Positions 1 to 6,299 of a DNA stretch of 16,025 bases are shown piece after piece (position 1 is the stretch's first letter; the number at the start of each line of letters is the position of its first letter). This stretch comes from Armatimonadota bacterium (GTDB taxonomy: Bacteria; Armatimonadota; Armatimonadia; Armatimonadales; Armatimonadaceae). The DNA is taken from NCBI GenBank assembly GCA_014381035.1, contig JACMIS010000949.1:1-16025 (forward strand), in the 5' to 3' direction. The position numbers and the translations under genes are program-made. Below the pieces are notes generated by a model. That model was not told the origin of the DNA and made no database searches. It was given only the letters and a program-made list of their open reading frames with translations.

Positions 1-49
1 CGATCCAACGATGCGTTGGCGCCGTCCGCGAAGGACAAAAAAAGAAAAC
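1..49 (-). repeat. REP-like palindromic repeat, copy A (cut by window edge)
   Basis: This lies directly downstream of the ClpS stop codon. Read on the plus strand it holds CCAACG-ATG-CGTTGG (5-19), a short hairpin GTCC-GCGAA-GGAC, then an A-rich tract. Read on the minus strand, which is the direction of the gene, the order is stop codon, T-rich tract ending TTTGTC, then palindrome. The same order recurs at 5147-5238 and 6241-6299. Because the T tract precedes the hairpin on the transcribed strand, it is not a normal intrinsic terminator. Confidence 0.6.
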
Positions 50-53
50 GAAA

Positions 54-404
54 TTATGCTTTGTCCGTCTCGACCTGGAGCCGGATCGTCGCGATGATTG
101 CCGCGACACGTTCGCACTCCTCGCGGGAGCCATCGTAGCAGATAGCGCGGCCTCGGGTATCTACCTCGAACGCGATCTCCGTCGCCCGCTCCTCGGTGCA
201 ACCGGTCGCACGGCACAGAATATCAATCACTTCGTCGAACGTGTGCCAATCGTCATTGTATAGGATGACGATCCACGGACCGGAAATATTCGCTCCGGCA
301 CGGACATCTTCCCATTCATCCCAACCCGGCAGACCGAGCGGCGACGGGGGCGTTAATATGCCGGGGCGTTCGATAGTATCGGGACGATCAATTGTGGTAG
401 GCAT
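54..404 (-). CDS. clpS: ATP-dependent Clp protease adaptor ClpS
   Basis: ClpS delivers N-degron substrates to the ClpA/ClpC unfoldase in the cytosol. The core reads WIVILYNDDWHTFDEVIDIL at residues 44-63. It contains the family NDD triad (N50-D51-D52) that holds the substrate alpha-amino group, followed by a conserved EERAT helix and a GRAIC strand. The N-terminal tail of about 40 residues is low-complexity, as expected for ClpS. The His that normally sits just before the GRAIC strand (H66 in E. coli) is Asp here (D82). I chose the ATG at 404 because a GGAG lies about 12 nt upstream; an in-frame ATG at 440 would add 12 residues lacking family similarity. It is last in a three-gene minus-strand run and no clpA or clpC is visible in the window. 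Confidence 0.88.
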   Translation of the reverse strand: MPTTIDRPDTIERPGILTPPSPLGLPGWDEWEDVRAGANISGPWIVILYNDDWHTFDEVIDILCRATGCTEERATEIAFEVDTRGRAICYDGSREECERVAAIIATIRLQVETDKA

Positions 405-452
405 AGCGCGAAGTGACTCCGATGAACAAAAATGTAGCACGTTGGCTCGCGG

Positions 453-1148
453 CTATTGTACCACAAGCGACGCCGGGTTTAACCCTGTATCCACTACCGG
501 TAATCGCAATAGTTCGGCGGTTTGTGGCGCGAGAGAAAGTGAGTATTCCTCGAATATTCCGGCAAGTGTCGCCACATCGGTTGGGTCCGTGAAGTTCGGG
601 ACTCCGGCACGCTGGCTGATACGAACCAGCGACGAAGCCAGACCAATCGGCGTCGCATAACGGTATACAAATCGGCTCTCAACGAACTGTTCGATAGTGG
701 CAAGAAGATTCGTCGTGGGGCGTCCGAGCAACGTTTCCGTTTGGGGAAGAAGTCCTTGACCAAGCGACTGCGAAAGTTGGTTGTATAGATCGTCCGGGAG
801 GGAGGGGTACTGCGCAAGTATCGCCGCGTCGAGGGCGATCTCTGTCATGACATGCGCCAGGAAAAAGCGGCGACGCGGTGGCGTTTGCCAGTGAGCGGAT
901 AGAAGCAACCGGCTCGCCTGTGCCTGTACGAGGTGGAACGCCGGAAGACCGTGAAACTGTTTATCGGTCACGAGGTGCAGTCGCACCCCATCCGCGAGCG
1001 CACCGGCGTGCTCGCCGACCGTACGCAATCGCCCGTCGCCGGAGACCGCCAACAAGTCGGGAAGGAGATTCCCGGCAAAAAACAGGGCGGATGTGTCCGG
1101 TTCCGGCCGAACGCGTCGTGCGATGTACTGATGTGACAGATAATTCAT
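453..1148 (-). CDS. AcpH-like helical protein (ACP phosphodiesterase family, DUF479-like)
   Basis: The 231-residue protein opens with MNYLSHQYIA, then GNLLPDLL (26-33), LADGVRLHLVTDKQFH (51-66) and FFLAHVMTEIALDAAIL (95-111). This order matches the AcpH pattern of an N-terminal Asn-Leu/Ala-His start, a GN-L-D motif, a G-x-x-x-H...TD segment and a His-rich helix with a following acid. AcpH removes 4'-phosphopantetheine from acyl carrier protein. The residues are spaced differently from E. coli AcpH, so the reaction is not assured. Its ATG directly abuts the TGA of the upstream gene, and GAGG stands 7 nt before the start, so the two are probably co-translated. The similarity was judged by eye; it could be another member of the helical HD-like hydrolases. 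Confidence 0.55.
   Translation of the reverse strand: MNYLSHQYIARRVRPEPDTSALFFAGNLLPDLLAVSGDGRLRTVGEHAGALADGVRLHLVTDKQFHGLPAFHLVQAQASRLLLSAHWQTPPRRRFFLAHVMTEIALDAAILAQYPSLPDDLYNQLSQSLGQGLLPQTETLLGRPTTNLLATIEQFVESRFVYRYATPIGLASSLVRISQRAGVPNFTDPTDVATLAGIFEEYSLSLAPQTAELLRLPVVDTGLNPASLVVQ
455..460 (-). promoter_or_regulatory. Possible internal -10 box for clpS
   Basis: TACAAT on the minus strand overlaps the last two codons and stop of the upstream gene. It would place a transcript start about 45 nt before the ClpS ATG, with the GGAG in that leader. The -35 region is poor (TTAAAC about 16 nt upstream), so this is a suggestion only. Confidence 0.3.
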
Positions 1149-1652
1149 TCAAACGCCTCGCCCAGAAGAATACGCCGGAAAAAACAATTCCAATGCACCA
1201 CCGTGCGGTAGTTCTTGCCACTGCTCCAGCAGTTCGGCAAAGCGGGACTGAATCACGGCGAGCCTGTCGGGAGTAATCTCGACCGGCACGGGATCCCATT
1301 GCGTCATCAGGAAGCGGTACAACGCGTCGGGGACGGAGGATACAGAGCCGGTTTGCGCAAGTTGCAGGAAACCGACCAGGTTTTCCGCGACAAGTGCCTC
1401 CGAAGGAAGTGTACGTGCGATTTTGCCTGTCTGGGTGTCCTTTTCGGCAAAACTGTCGAAATCCCAGCCTCGCGCGATCAGCCCCCAGAAGGCATTCTCG
1501 TAGCCGAGTGTCGTTTCGACCGCGTAATGCATCAGGTCGTGGAGCGGGAAAAACGCCGAAAGTCGGGTATAGGAAGTGGTGCCGTCATCGCGAAAGCAGG
1601 CAAGGGTATCCGGCTTGCCCTGTCCGTCGGTTTTGGTCCATCGAATACGCAT
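1149..1652 (-). CDS. Conserved hypothetical protein with HDLxHxxxE motif
   Basis: A 167-residue soluble protein without signal peptide or TM segment. It begins MRIRWTK, which looks like an N-terminal strand, then has FFPLHDLMHYAVETTLGY at residues 35-52, where H38, H42 and E46 form an H-x3-H-x3-E pattern typical of a helix that binds a metal. I recall similar uncharacterised proteins with this helix in other environmental bacteria, but know no function. I chose the ATG at 1652 over a TTG at 1718: the upstream 22 residues look non-coding and a -10 box lies 7 nt before this ATG. It is first in the run leading to the AcpH-like protein and ClpS. Confidence 0.7.
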   Translation of the reverse strand: MRIRWTKTDGQGKPDTLACFRDDGTTSYTRLSAFFPLHDLMHYAVETTLGYENAFWGLIARGWDFDSFAEKDTQTGKIARTLPSEALVAENLVGFLQLAQTGSVSSVPDALYRFLMTQWDPVPVEITPDRLAVIQSRFAELLEQWQELPHGGALELFFPAYSSGRGV

Positions 1653-1659
1653 TCCGTTT

Positions 1660-1665
1660 ATCGTA
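1660..1665 (-). promoter_or_regulatory. -10 box, leaderless type
   Basis: TACGAT on the minus strand lies exactly 7 nt before the ATG at 1652, with no Shine-Dalgarno between. That fits a TANNNT box driving a leaderless mRNA. No convincing -35 is seen. Confidence 0.45.
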
Positions 1666-1735
1666 TCGCGGAACACCCGTGGACCGCTAAAGTGGGAACT
1701 CTCGCCTGTTGGAACCAACGCGCCGATGGCTGATG

Positions 1736-1741
1736 TATAAT
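1736..1741 (+). promoter_or_regulatory. Candidate -10 box for the glycosyltransferase operon
   Basis: A perfect TATAAT on the plus strand in the divergent gap. It would give a leader of about 80 nt before the ATG at 1826. No good -35 is found at 16-18 nt. A small dyad GTTGG-AA-CCAAC at 1708-1719 lies upstream and could bind a regulator. Confidence 0.4.
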
Positions 1742-1825
1742 CGGGTATATACTCACGCGTGTAAATGTGAGCGAATTTTAGAACGGGGCGCAGTTGCCAT
1801 CAGCACGGGAACAAACAATCATATA

Positions 1826-2617
1826 ATGTTGTCGGTCGTGATTCCGGCGTACAACGAAGCGATGCGTATCGAACGCACGCTCGCGGGCGCAAAAGGGTAT
1901 CTCGACACGCGCGGTATCCGTTATGAAATCCTCGTTGTTGATGACGGTTCGTCCGATAATACGCCGGAAGTCGTGACCGCGTGGGCGGCGGCGCATAATG
2001 CCGCCGAGTGTATCAAGGTTCTGACGTATGATACCAATCGCGGCAAGGGGTATGCCGTGCGGCACGGGATTCTTCGGGCGGGCGGCGAACAGATACTTTT
2101 CATGGACGCGGACCTCGCGACGCCCATGGAAGAGCTCACCAAGTTAGAAGCCGCAATAGATTCGAATCCGGATAGCATCGTATACGCGATTGGCACCCGC
2201 GATATTCATGGCAAGGACCTGCTGATTCGCCAACCGTGGTACCGCGAAAAATTGGGACGACTGTTCAACAACATGGTGCAACTTCTGGCGACTCCAGGTA
2301 TTGTAGATACGCAATGCGGGTTCAAACTCGTGTCCCGCGAAGCCGCACGCTCCCTGTTCTCGCGGTGTACCCTGGACGGCTTTTCGTTCGACGTGGAGGC
2401 TATCTTCGTCGCCCGGCGGCTGGGCTACCGCATTGTGGAAGTGCCGGTTCGGTGGGCGCACCAGGAAGGTGCCGCCGCGTTCACGTCGAAGGGGAAATAT
2501 CTGTTGCACGGCTTGAAAATGATCGCGGACCTTCTGAAGATCCGTTGGGCGCATCGGGGTTTGCGCCCCTCGAACGCGAATAACCTGCGCACCGCGTCCG
2601 CGCCACCGACCGCTTAA
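1826..2617 (+). CDS. Family 2 glycosyltransferase, polyprenyl-phosphate glucose/mannose synthase type
   Basis: GT-A fold enzyme expected to move a sugar from a nucleotide donor (UDP-Glc or GDP-Man) to a polyprenyl phosphate at the cytosolic membrane face, like eukaryotic Alg5 and DPM1. The 263 residues begin MLSVVIPAYNE, followed by the donor-binding VVDDGSSDNT (37-46), RGKGYAVRHG (72-81), the DxD metal motif MDADLATP (93-100), DTQCGFKL (161-168) and GFSFDVE (185-191), all in family order. There is no C-terminal TM pair, so it should be peripheral. The ATG at 1826 is set by the family N-terminus; its Shine-Dalgarno is weak (GGGA about 15 nt away). The upstream in-frame codons to 1709 do not resemble the family. 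The stop overlaps the next start as TAATG. Confidence 0.9.
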   Translation: MLSVVIPAYNEAMRIERTLAGAKGYLDTRGIRYEILVVDDGSSDNTPEVVTAWAAAHNAAECIKVLTYDTNRGKGYAVRHGILRAGGEQILFMDADLATPMEELTKLEAAIDSNPDSIVYAIGTRDIHGKDLLIRQPWYREKLGRLFNNMVQLLATPGIVDTQCGFKLVSREAARSLFSRCTLDGFSFDVEAIFVARRLGYRIVEVPVRWAHQEGAAAFTSKGKYLLHGLKMIADLLKIRWAHRGLRPSNANNLRTASAPPTA

Positions 2618-3522
2618 TGTCCAATACCCGAAAATTAGCCTGGGTCGCCGGGGGCGGTTCTCTGCTCGCCGGTTTGATCTACTGGTGGGCGCAGTATGTC
2701 GAACCATACTGGCTGGAACTGACCAACCCGGAACTTTTCTGCCCGCGATTGCCGCGCCAACTGGACGGACTACGCGTCCTTTTCCTCGCCGATCCCCATG
2801 TGCAGACTTGGACCCGCCGCGAGGACAGTCTGCTGGAAATGTTGCAACGCGATCTACCCCAACAACCGGATGTTATTCTCTGGGGCGGCGATCTGCTGTT
2901 TCATTTCGGCGAAACGGAGCAGGGTTTGCGGCTGGTAACGGCGGTGCAGAAGATTTTCCCCGCCGTTCCGACGTTCGGGATTTTGGGGAATGCGGAACAT
3001 AAAATATCGCGCCAGCAAACGGCGCAATTCGTGTGTGAGTTGGAAGCCGTGGGGGTGCGGATGCTGAATAACGCCGCACAAACGCTGACACTGCGCGGCG
3101 TTCCAATCACTGTCGCGGGCGTAGATGATCCCTATTATGGACACGACGATCTGCCCGCGACGCTACAAAAAATGCCCGCCGAACGATTCACGATCCTGCT
3201 ATCGCACTCGCCGCAGATTGTCTATCGGGTGGCGAAGGCGGGCGTGGATCTGATGTTATCGGGTCACACGCACGGTGGGCAGATGCGGTTCCCGTTCGTC
3301 GGTGCGCTGAAGGCGCAAAATCCGCTCGGAACGAAGCTAGATCAGGGGCTTTTCGACCGGGAACGGCTCCGTCCGATTCTTGCCGGGCGCGATGTTCCCG
3401 CAAATTTCCGCCTGTATATCACCCGAGGAATCGGCGTCGCGCCGTTGTCGCGCCTGTATTGGCTCCGTCCACGCTTACTCTGTCGCCCCGAAATCGCCTT
3501 GCTAATATTGCGTTGCTCGTAA
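2617..3522 (+). CDS. Membrane-anchored metallophosphoesterase, YkuE-like
   Basis: A calcineurin-fold phosphoesterase of 301 residues with one N-terminal membrane anchor (about residues 7-24). The motifs are in family order: LADPH (57-61, metal ligands D59 and H61), WGGDLL (89-94, D92), GN-A-E (124-127), LLSHSP (194-199, H197) and SGHTHGGQ (215-222). YkuE-type enzymes are linked to membrane or wall lipid and phospholipid pyrophosphate hydrolysis; the true substrate here is unknown. The GNH(D/E) catalytic His is replaced by Ala126, which is unusual. Start overlaps the preceding stop as TAATG and has no Shine-Dalgarno, so expression is likely coupled to the polyprenyl-phosphate glycosyltransferase, hinting at a shared lipid-carrier or envelope role. 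Confidence 0.88.
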   Translation: MSNTRKLAWVAGGGSLLAGLIYWWAQYVEPYWLELTNPELFCPRLPRQLDGLRVLFLADPHVQTWTRREDSLLEMLQRDLPQQPDVILWGGDLLFHFGETEQGLRLVTAVQKIFPAVPTFGILGNAEHKISRQQTAQFVCELEAVGVRMLNNAAQTLTLRGVPITVAGVDDPYYGHDDLPATLQKMPAERFTILLSHSPQIVYRVAKAGVDLMLSGHTHGGQMRFPFVGALKAQNPLGTKLDQGLFDRERLRPILAGRDVPANFRLYITRGIGVAPLSRLYWLRPRLLCRPEIALLILRCS

Positions 3523-3551
3523 TCTTAATCGTTTGTTTTTTGTCGGGTACC
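3523..3551 (+). repeat. T-rich gene-end tract and left inverted repeat
   Basis: Directly after the phosphoesterase stop comes a T-rich stretch and then TTTGTCGGGTACC at 3539-3551. The exact reverse complement occurs at 5208-5220. On the plus strand the tract resembles the tracts that follow the stops of clpS, the PAP2-like gene and the first TPR lipoprotein. Confidence 0.65.
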
Positions 3552-5220
3552 TTCCTGGCGACTGCCTGACCACCTCGCGCCCGCGCCGCCTTCAGTCCGG
3601 CAAGCGCGCCCTGCTCGGTGTGGTGATCAGTCCGTCTCCGGCTCACCTAGGGCGGTCTGCGCCATATAGGTCAGCATACGGTTGACAACTTCCACGCTCT
3701 CCGGAAAGCGCTCCGGGCGCAGGGAGTGAAGCGTGCGAGTCAGGAGGGTTATCATCGATGTCCCGCTAAACGGAGCGGTCTGTCCGCCCAAATCCCTCCG
3801 GAGGCAGTACAGACGCTCTACAACGTCCTCCCCGATAGACTGGCGCTGGCGCGGCGAGCCCGCCAGTCCCTGTAATATGGACAGCAAGGACATGGCGACA
3901 CGAGAAGCATCGTCTGCTGCCAGTCCTTGCGGAGACGACTGTCCACCCCCACCGAGTGCTTCGATGAGGGGGATCAGATGCCATGCAAGCGCCCCACGCC
4001 GTGCCGGTGTGAGCACCACACGGGCAGCTATCTCCCTTGCCGACAGCCCCATCGCGCCCACTCGCGAGGACAGAACACTGCCGCGAGTACCAGCTCTTGC
4101 CTCGATGATCTCCAACTCCAAAATGACCCGCGCCCAGAAAGCTGCTTGCTCCTCGAGAGGAAATCTATCTGTCTCTTCAAACAGCGAACGCTCGGCTTCA
4201 CGCTGCTGGTCGGTGCGTCCCTGCATCCACTGCTCTAGCCCCCTGGCAAGACCGGGGGGGTTAGCCCGCCCTGTGGCTTCTCTTGCCCAACCGTGGGCAG
4301 CGTCATCCCCCTCGAAGGCGATCCCCACCGGGATCGCCCGCCCGCACTGGCACTCAACGATTCCCTCGGTATGCAGGCGTCGGATGACCTGTATGTACGC
4401 AATCAGCATGGCCTCCAGGCACTCTTGGCGGTAGCGGTTCACCAGATAGTGGCCATCTTCTTCCAGCTCCTCTCTCTCAAGCGGCGTGACCCTCAAGACA
4501 GCCTCAAGTCGGTCCAGGTAGGTGGCAAGCTGTGGGGTGAATTGGTCCGGGTTGGTATTGCGATGCGACTGGAGTGTGGCGTGAGCGTGCAGGGTTCGGT
4601 TTTGCGCTTCCGTGCCCTCAAAGCGTGTGGCGTGCGTCCTCCAGTGTGCCTCCCACAGCTCTACGCCGTGGAGATCGGCACTGTCCTCAGGATCGTCGAA
4701 GGGTCCGGGGGCGGGCCGACACAGACCCAGCACCAGACTTCCGGTCCGACGGTCAGGACTCCATGTCGCGCGGTCCTCGTAGACCAGATCGGGTGGCAGC
4801 TGGGCTCGGGTGGCATAGTCCAGAGAGCTAACCTCAATAACGCAATCATGTTGGATCAGCATCAGCCACAGCGCGTAGGCATCGCGGGCCGTCGCCGTAT
4901 CCCACTGCTCGATGGCACCCGCCACTCGCACGTAGAGATAGTCCACGAACACCTGACTCTGGGGCGTCGATTGTTCCTCCATCCTGTCCTTCACTCCTCT
5001 CATTGCCCTGTCTGACCAATGCTTACGGACCGGCTCCACCGCCAGCCGGGTCACACTCGAAAGCTCATTAAGTCGAACAATCCGCTCGGTCCGGGAAAGA
5101 ACCGAACCAGAGCCACCAAGTAGCAACCGAGCAACGGAGGTTAGACCGATCCAACGATGGCAGACGGAAACGCGCCCCCGCGAGTTGGTGCCGTCCGTCA
5201 CCCGAACGGTACCCGACAAA
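3539..5220. mobile_element. Putative insertion unit bounded by inverted repeats
   Basis: The outer 13 bp (TTTGTCGGGTACC and its complement) are perfect. Beyond them the arms stay similar for about 48 bp (3539-3586 against 5172-5220), including a shared CGCGAG-x-TGGT block; I count roughly 35 of 49 positions matching. Inside is a single minus-strand gene of unknown function with a 90-nt tail and a 237-nt leader. The unit sits in a convergent gap, where insertion would harm neither neighbour. By eye it uses more CTG, CAG and TCC than flanking genes. No transposase and no clear target duplication are seen, so it may be a passenger mobilised in trans, a hitchhiker between two repeat copies, or simply a native gene with repeats at each end. 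Confidence 0.35.
3627..4982 (-). CDS. Orphan protein of unknown function inside the inverted-repeat unit
   Basis: I do not recognise this 451-residue protein. It is soluble by sequence, with no signal peptide or TM segment, and mostly helical with many charged residues. Features visible: an N-terminal helix run around QVFVDYLYVRVAG, a central VECQCGRAIPVGI (208-220) with a lone Cys-x-Cys, and a C-terminal half of Leu/Ala/Arg-rich helices. The ATG at 4982 follows GAAGGA at 4 nt and AGGAG at 11 nt. The reading frame stays open to a TTG at 5219, but that extension runs through the repeat arm and is unlikely to be translated; an ATG at 5003 is the other option. Both neighbouring genes converge on it and no operon partner is evident. 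The long open frame supports a real gene; its role is unknown. Confidence 0.7.
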   Translation of the reverse strand: MEEQSTPQSQVFVDYLYVRVAGAIEQWDTATARDAYALWLMLIQHDCVIEVSSLDYATRAQLPPDLVYEDRATWSPDRRTGSLVLGLCRPAPGPFDDPEDSADLHGVELWEAHWRTHATRFEGTEAQNRTLHAHATLQSHRNTNPDQFTPQLATYLDRLEAVLRVTPLEREELEEDGHYLVNRYRQECLEAMLIAYIQVIRRLHTEGIVECQCGRAIPVGIAFEGDDAAHGWAREATGRANPPGLARGLEQWMQGRTDQQREAERSLFEETDRFPLEEQAAFWARVILELEIIEARAGTRGSVLSSRVGAMGLSAREIAARVVLTPARRGALAWHLIPLIEALGGGGQSSPQGLAADDASRVAMSLLSILQGLAGSPRQRQSIGEDVVERLYCLRRDLGGQTAPFSGTSMITLLTRTLHSLRPERFPESVEVVNRMLTYMAQTALGEPETD

Positions 5221-5238
5221 CAAAGAAAAAAAACGGCA
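4983..5238. other. Leader and repeat region without a gene
   Basis: 256 nt between the orphan gene and the PAP2-like gene stop. It contains the orphan gene's leader, the right inverted-repeat arm (5172-5220) and the copy-B palindrome. I see no confident promoter and no credible small gene; a 32-codon plus-strand frame from the ATG at 5157 looks like translated repeat. Confidence 0.5.
5147..5238 (-). repeat. REP-like palindromic repeat, copy B, with enlarged loop
   Basis: It shares CGATCCAACGATG exactly with copy A at 2-14, and GTTGGTGCCGTCCG with the second half of the copy-A/C palindrome, but about 23 nt are inserted between the two arms. The insert holds its own hairpin CGCG-CCCC-CGCG. Next to the arm a GGTACC-containing block replaces the short spacer of copies A and C, followed by GACAAACAAAG and an A-rich tract. 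On the minus strand it directly follows the PAP2-like gene stop. Confidence 0.55.
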
Positions 5239-5697
5239 TTACTCGCGCGGCATGAGGCTTCGTGTTATCAGCGTCGCGAGCACCGCGCCCAATACCAGAC
5301 CGCCGAGCACTTCGACGGGTGTGTGGTAGCGCAAGAGCACAAGTGAGCACATCATCACAACGGTCGCGGGGGCGCACAGGAGAAGCCAGTGTTTGCCGCG
5401 ATAGGTCACAATCACTGCCGACGCCGACGCGGCGAACGTCGTGTGTCCGGATGGGAAGCCGGGGTGCCCATGCCATATCTCGTATTTCTTGCCGAGTTCG
5501 GCGAGTACCACCGGGACTGCTATAGCGACGCACCCGACGACGCAGAATCGCAGGGCGCGACCGAGGGTGGCGTTTCGCGTTTGCGATGTTGCCGATGATA
5601 GCGCGATTGGCACCTCAGAAAACACGGAAAACAGGAGTGCCGGGGCGATGCTGTCCGCGCACAGCTGCAGAATCGTGCGGATCATGCGTTCATCCAT
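5239..5697 (-). CDS. PAP2-superfamily membrane protein with degenerate motifs
   Basis: PAP2 enzymes remove phosphate from lipid phosphates or pyrophosphates such as undecaprenyl pyrophosphate at the membrane. This 152-residue protein has three to four hydrophobic segments and the signature GFPSGHTTFAAS at residues 80-91 (H85). The final motif is RYHTPVEVLGGLVLG (123-137), with the nucleophile-like H125 and E129 in place of the usual Asp. Motif 1 reads KYEIWHGHP instead of K-x6-RP, with the Arg replaced by His. The Arg normally six residues before the motif-3 His is absent; the only Arg is two residues before it. At 152 residues it is also short for the family. Its ATG overlaps the GNAT stop as TAATG, so it is the last gene of a coupled pair. 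Confidence 0.75.
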   Translation of the reverse strand: MDERMIRTILQLCADSIAPALLFSVFSEVPIALSSATSQTRNATLGRALRFCVVGCVAIAVPVVLAELGKKYEIWHGHPGFPSGHTTFAASASAVIVTYRGKHWLLLCAPATVVMMCSLVLLRYHTPVEVLGGLVLGAVLATLITRSLMPRE

Positions 5698-6221
5698 TAT
5701 TCGGTCCCGCCCGTGGCTTCGTGAAAACCGTATTTGTTGTACAACGCGACGGCGGCGGTGCGTCCCGACGACGTGACGAGGAACGATTCCCGGTGCCCGA
5801 AGTCACGCAACCGGTGCAGGCAATATAGAAACAGGGCTTTCCCGATGCCGCGCCCCTGATATGCCGGAAGCGTCGCGAGCCAGTGGACGCGCCCCCACCC
5901 GTCCAATCCGGCGTGATTTCTGCTCGGCGTTTCCTCGGTCCACGCGGTCACGGTGCCGATATTCTCACCGGTTCTTTCGTTGACCGCGAAATATATACGC
6001 TCCGATAGTAAGGTTTCGTCTGTGCCGAACGATTCGCGGAACGTTTTGTCTACGATTGGGTCGAAAGGCTCACTTTGCCGCCAAATGCGCCCCCACGTTT
6101 CTTCGTCGCCAGTCTTGTTAGGGCGGATCGTAACGCCTGTGGGTAGGGAAACCGGCGGCAGGTCGTCGAGATCGGGGCGTAATAGGATCAGCGTTCGGTT
6201 ATGTGGGTCTTCTGGTATCAT
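5697..6221 (-). CDS. GNAT-family N-acetyltransferase
   Basis: A 174-residue GNAT that would transfer an acetyl group from acetyl-CoA to an amine. Motif A is WLATLPAYQGRGIGKALFLYCL (114-135), with the pyrophosphate-binding Q-G-R-G-I-G at 122-127; motif B is AVALYNKYGFHEA (157-169). The N-terminal third is typical of single-domain GNATs. I chose the ATG at 6221 because AGGAA stands 5 nt before it. The frame runs back to 6284 only because the upstream palindromic repeat happens to be open, so that extension should not be annotated. It lies 78 nt below the TPR lipoprotein on the same strand and overlaps the PAP2-like gene. Substrate unknown. Confidence 0.9.
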   Translation of the reverse strand: MIPEDPHNRTLILLRPDLDDLPPVSLPTGVTIRPNKTGDEETWGRIWRQSEPFDPIVDKTFRESFGTDETLLSERIYFAVNERTGENIGTVTAWTEETPSRNHAGLDGWGRVHWLATLPAYQGRGIGKALFLYCLHRLRDFGHRESFLVTSSGRTAAVALYNKYGFHEATGGTE

Positions 6222-6240
6222 ATCGTTCCTTTTGCCCTTC

Positions 6241-6299
6241 GCGGACGGCACCAACGATGCGTTGGTGCAGTCCGCGAAAGACAAACAAAAAGAAAAGAA
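6241..6299 (-). repeat. REP-like palindromic repeat, copy C (best preserved)
   Basis: A nearly perfect palindrome at 6241-6275: arms GCGGAC + GCACCAACG and CGTTGGTGC + GTCCGC, with one G/A mismatch and an ATG loop. On the minus strand it follows the TPR lipoprotein stop and a T-rich tract ending TTTGTC, and precedes the GNAT ribosome binding site. There is no T run after the hairpin on the transcribed strand, so a role as mRNA 3'-end stabiliser or processing site is likelier than termination. Confidence 0.7.

Noticed and set aside
3419..3646. Minus-strand frame of 75 codons with a GALAGLKAARARGGQAVARK stretch at the end of the orphan gene
   Set aside because: It starts with a GTG without ribosome binding site, runs through the inverted-repeat arm and then antisense to the phosphoesterase gene; the first 45 codons could be a small gene but I cannot support it.
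3627..5219. 530-codon form of the orphan gene
   Set aside because: It begins with a TTG inside the right repeat arm; the ATG at 4982 has a clear ribosome binding site.
5157..5255. Plus-strand 32-codon frame starting at the copy-B loop
   Set aside because: It consists almost entirely of repeat sequence and enters antisense to the PAP2-like gene; no ribosome binding site.
6241..6275. Intrinsic terminator between the TPR lipoprotein and GNAT genes
   Set aside because: The hairpin is strong but no T run follows it on the transcribed strand; the T-rich tract is on the wrong side.
5698..6284. Longer GNAT start at 6284
   Set aside because: The extra 21 codons are translated palindrome; the ATG at 6221 has a good ribosome binding site.
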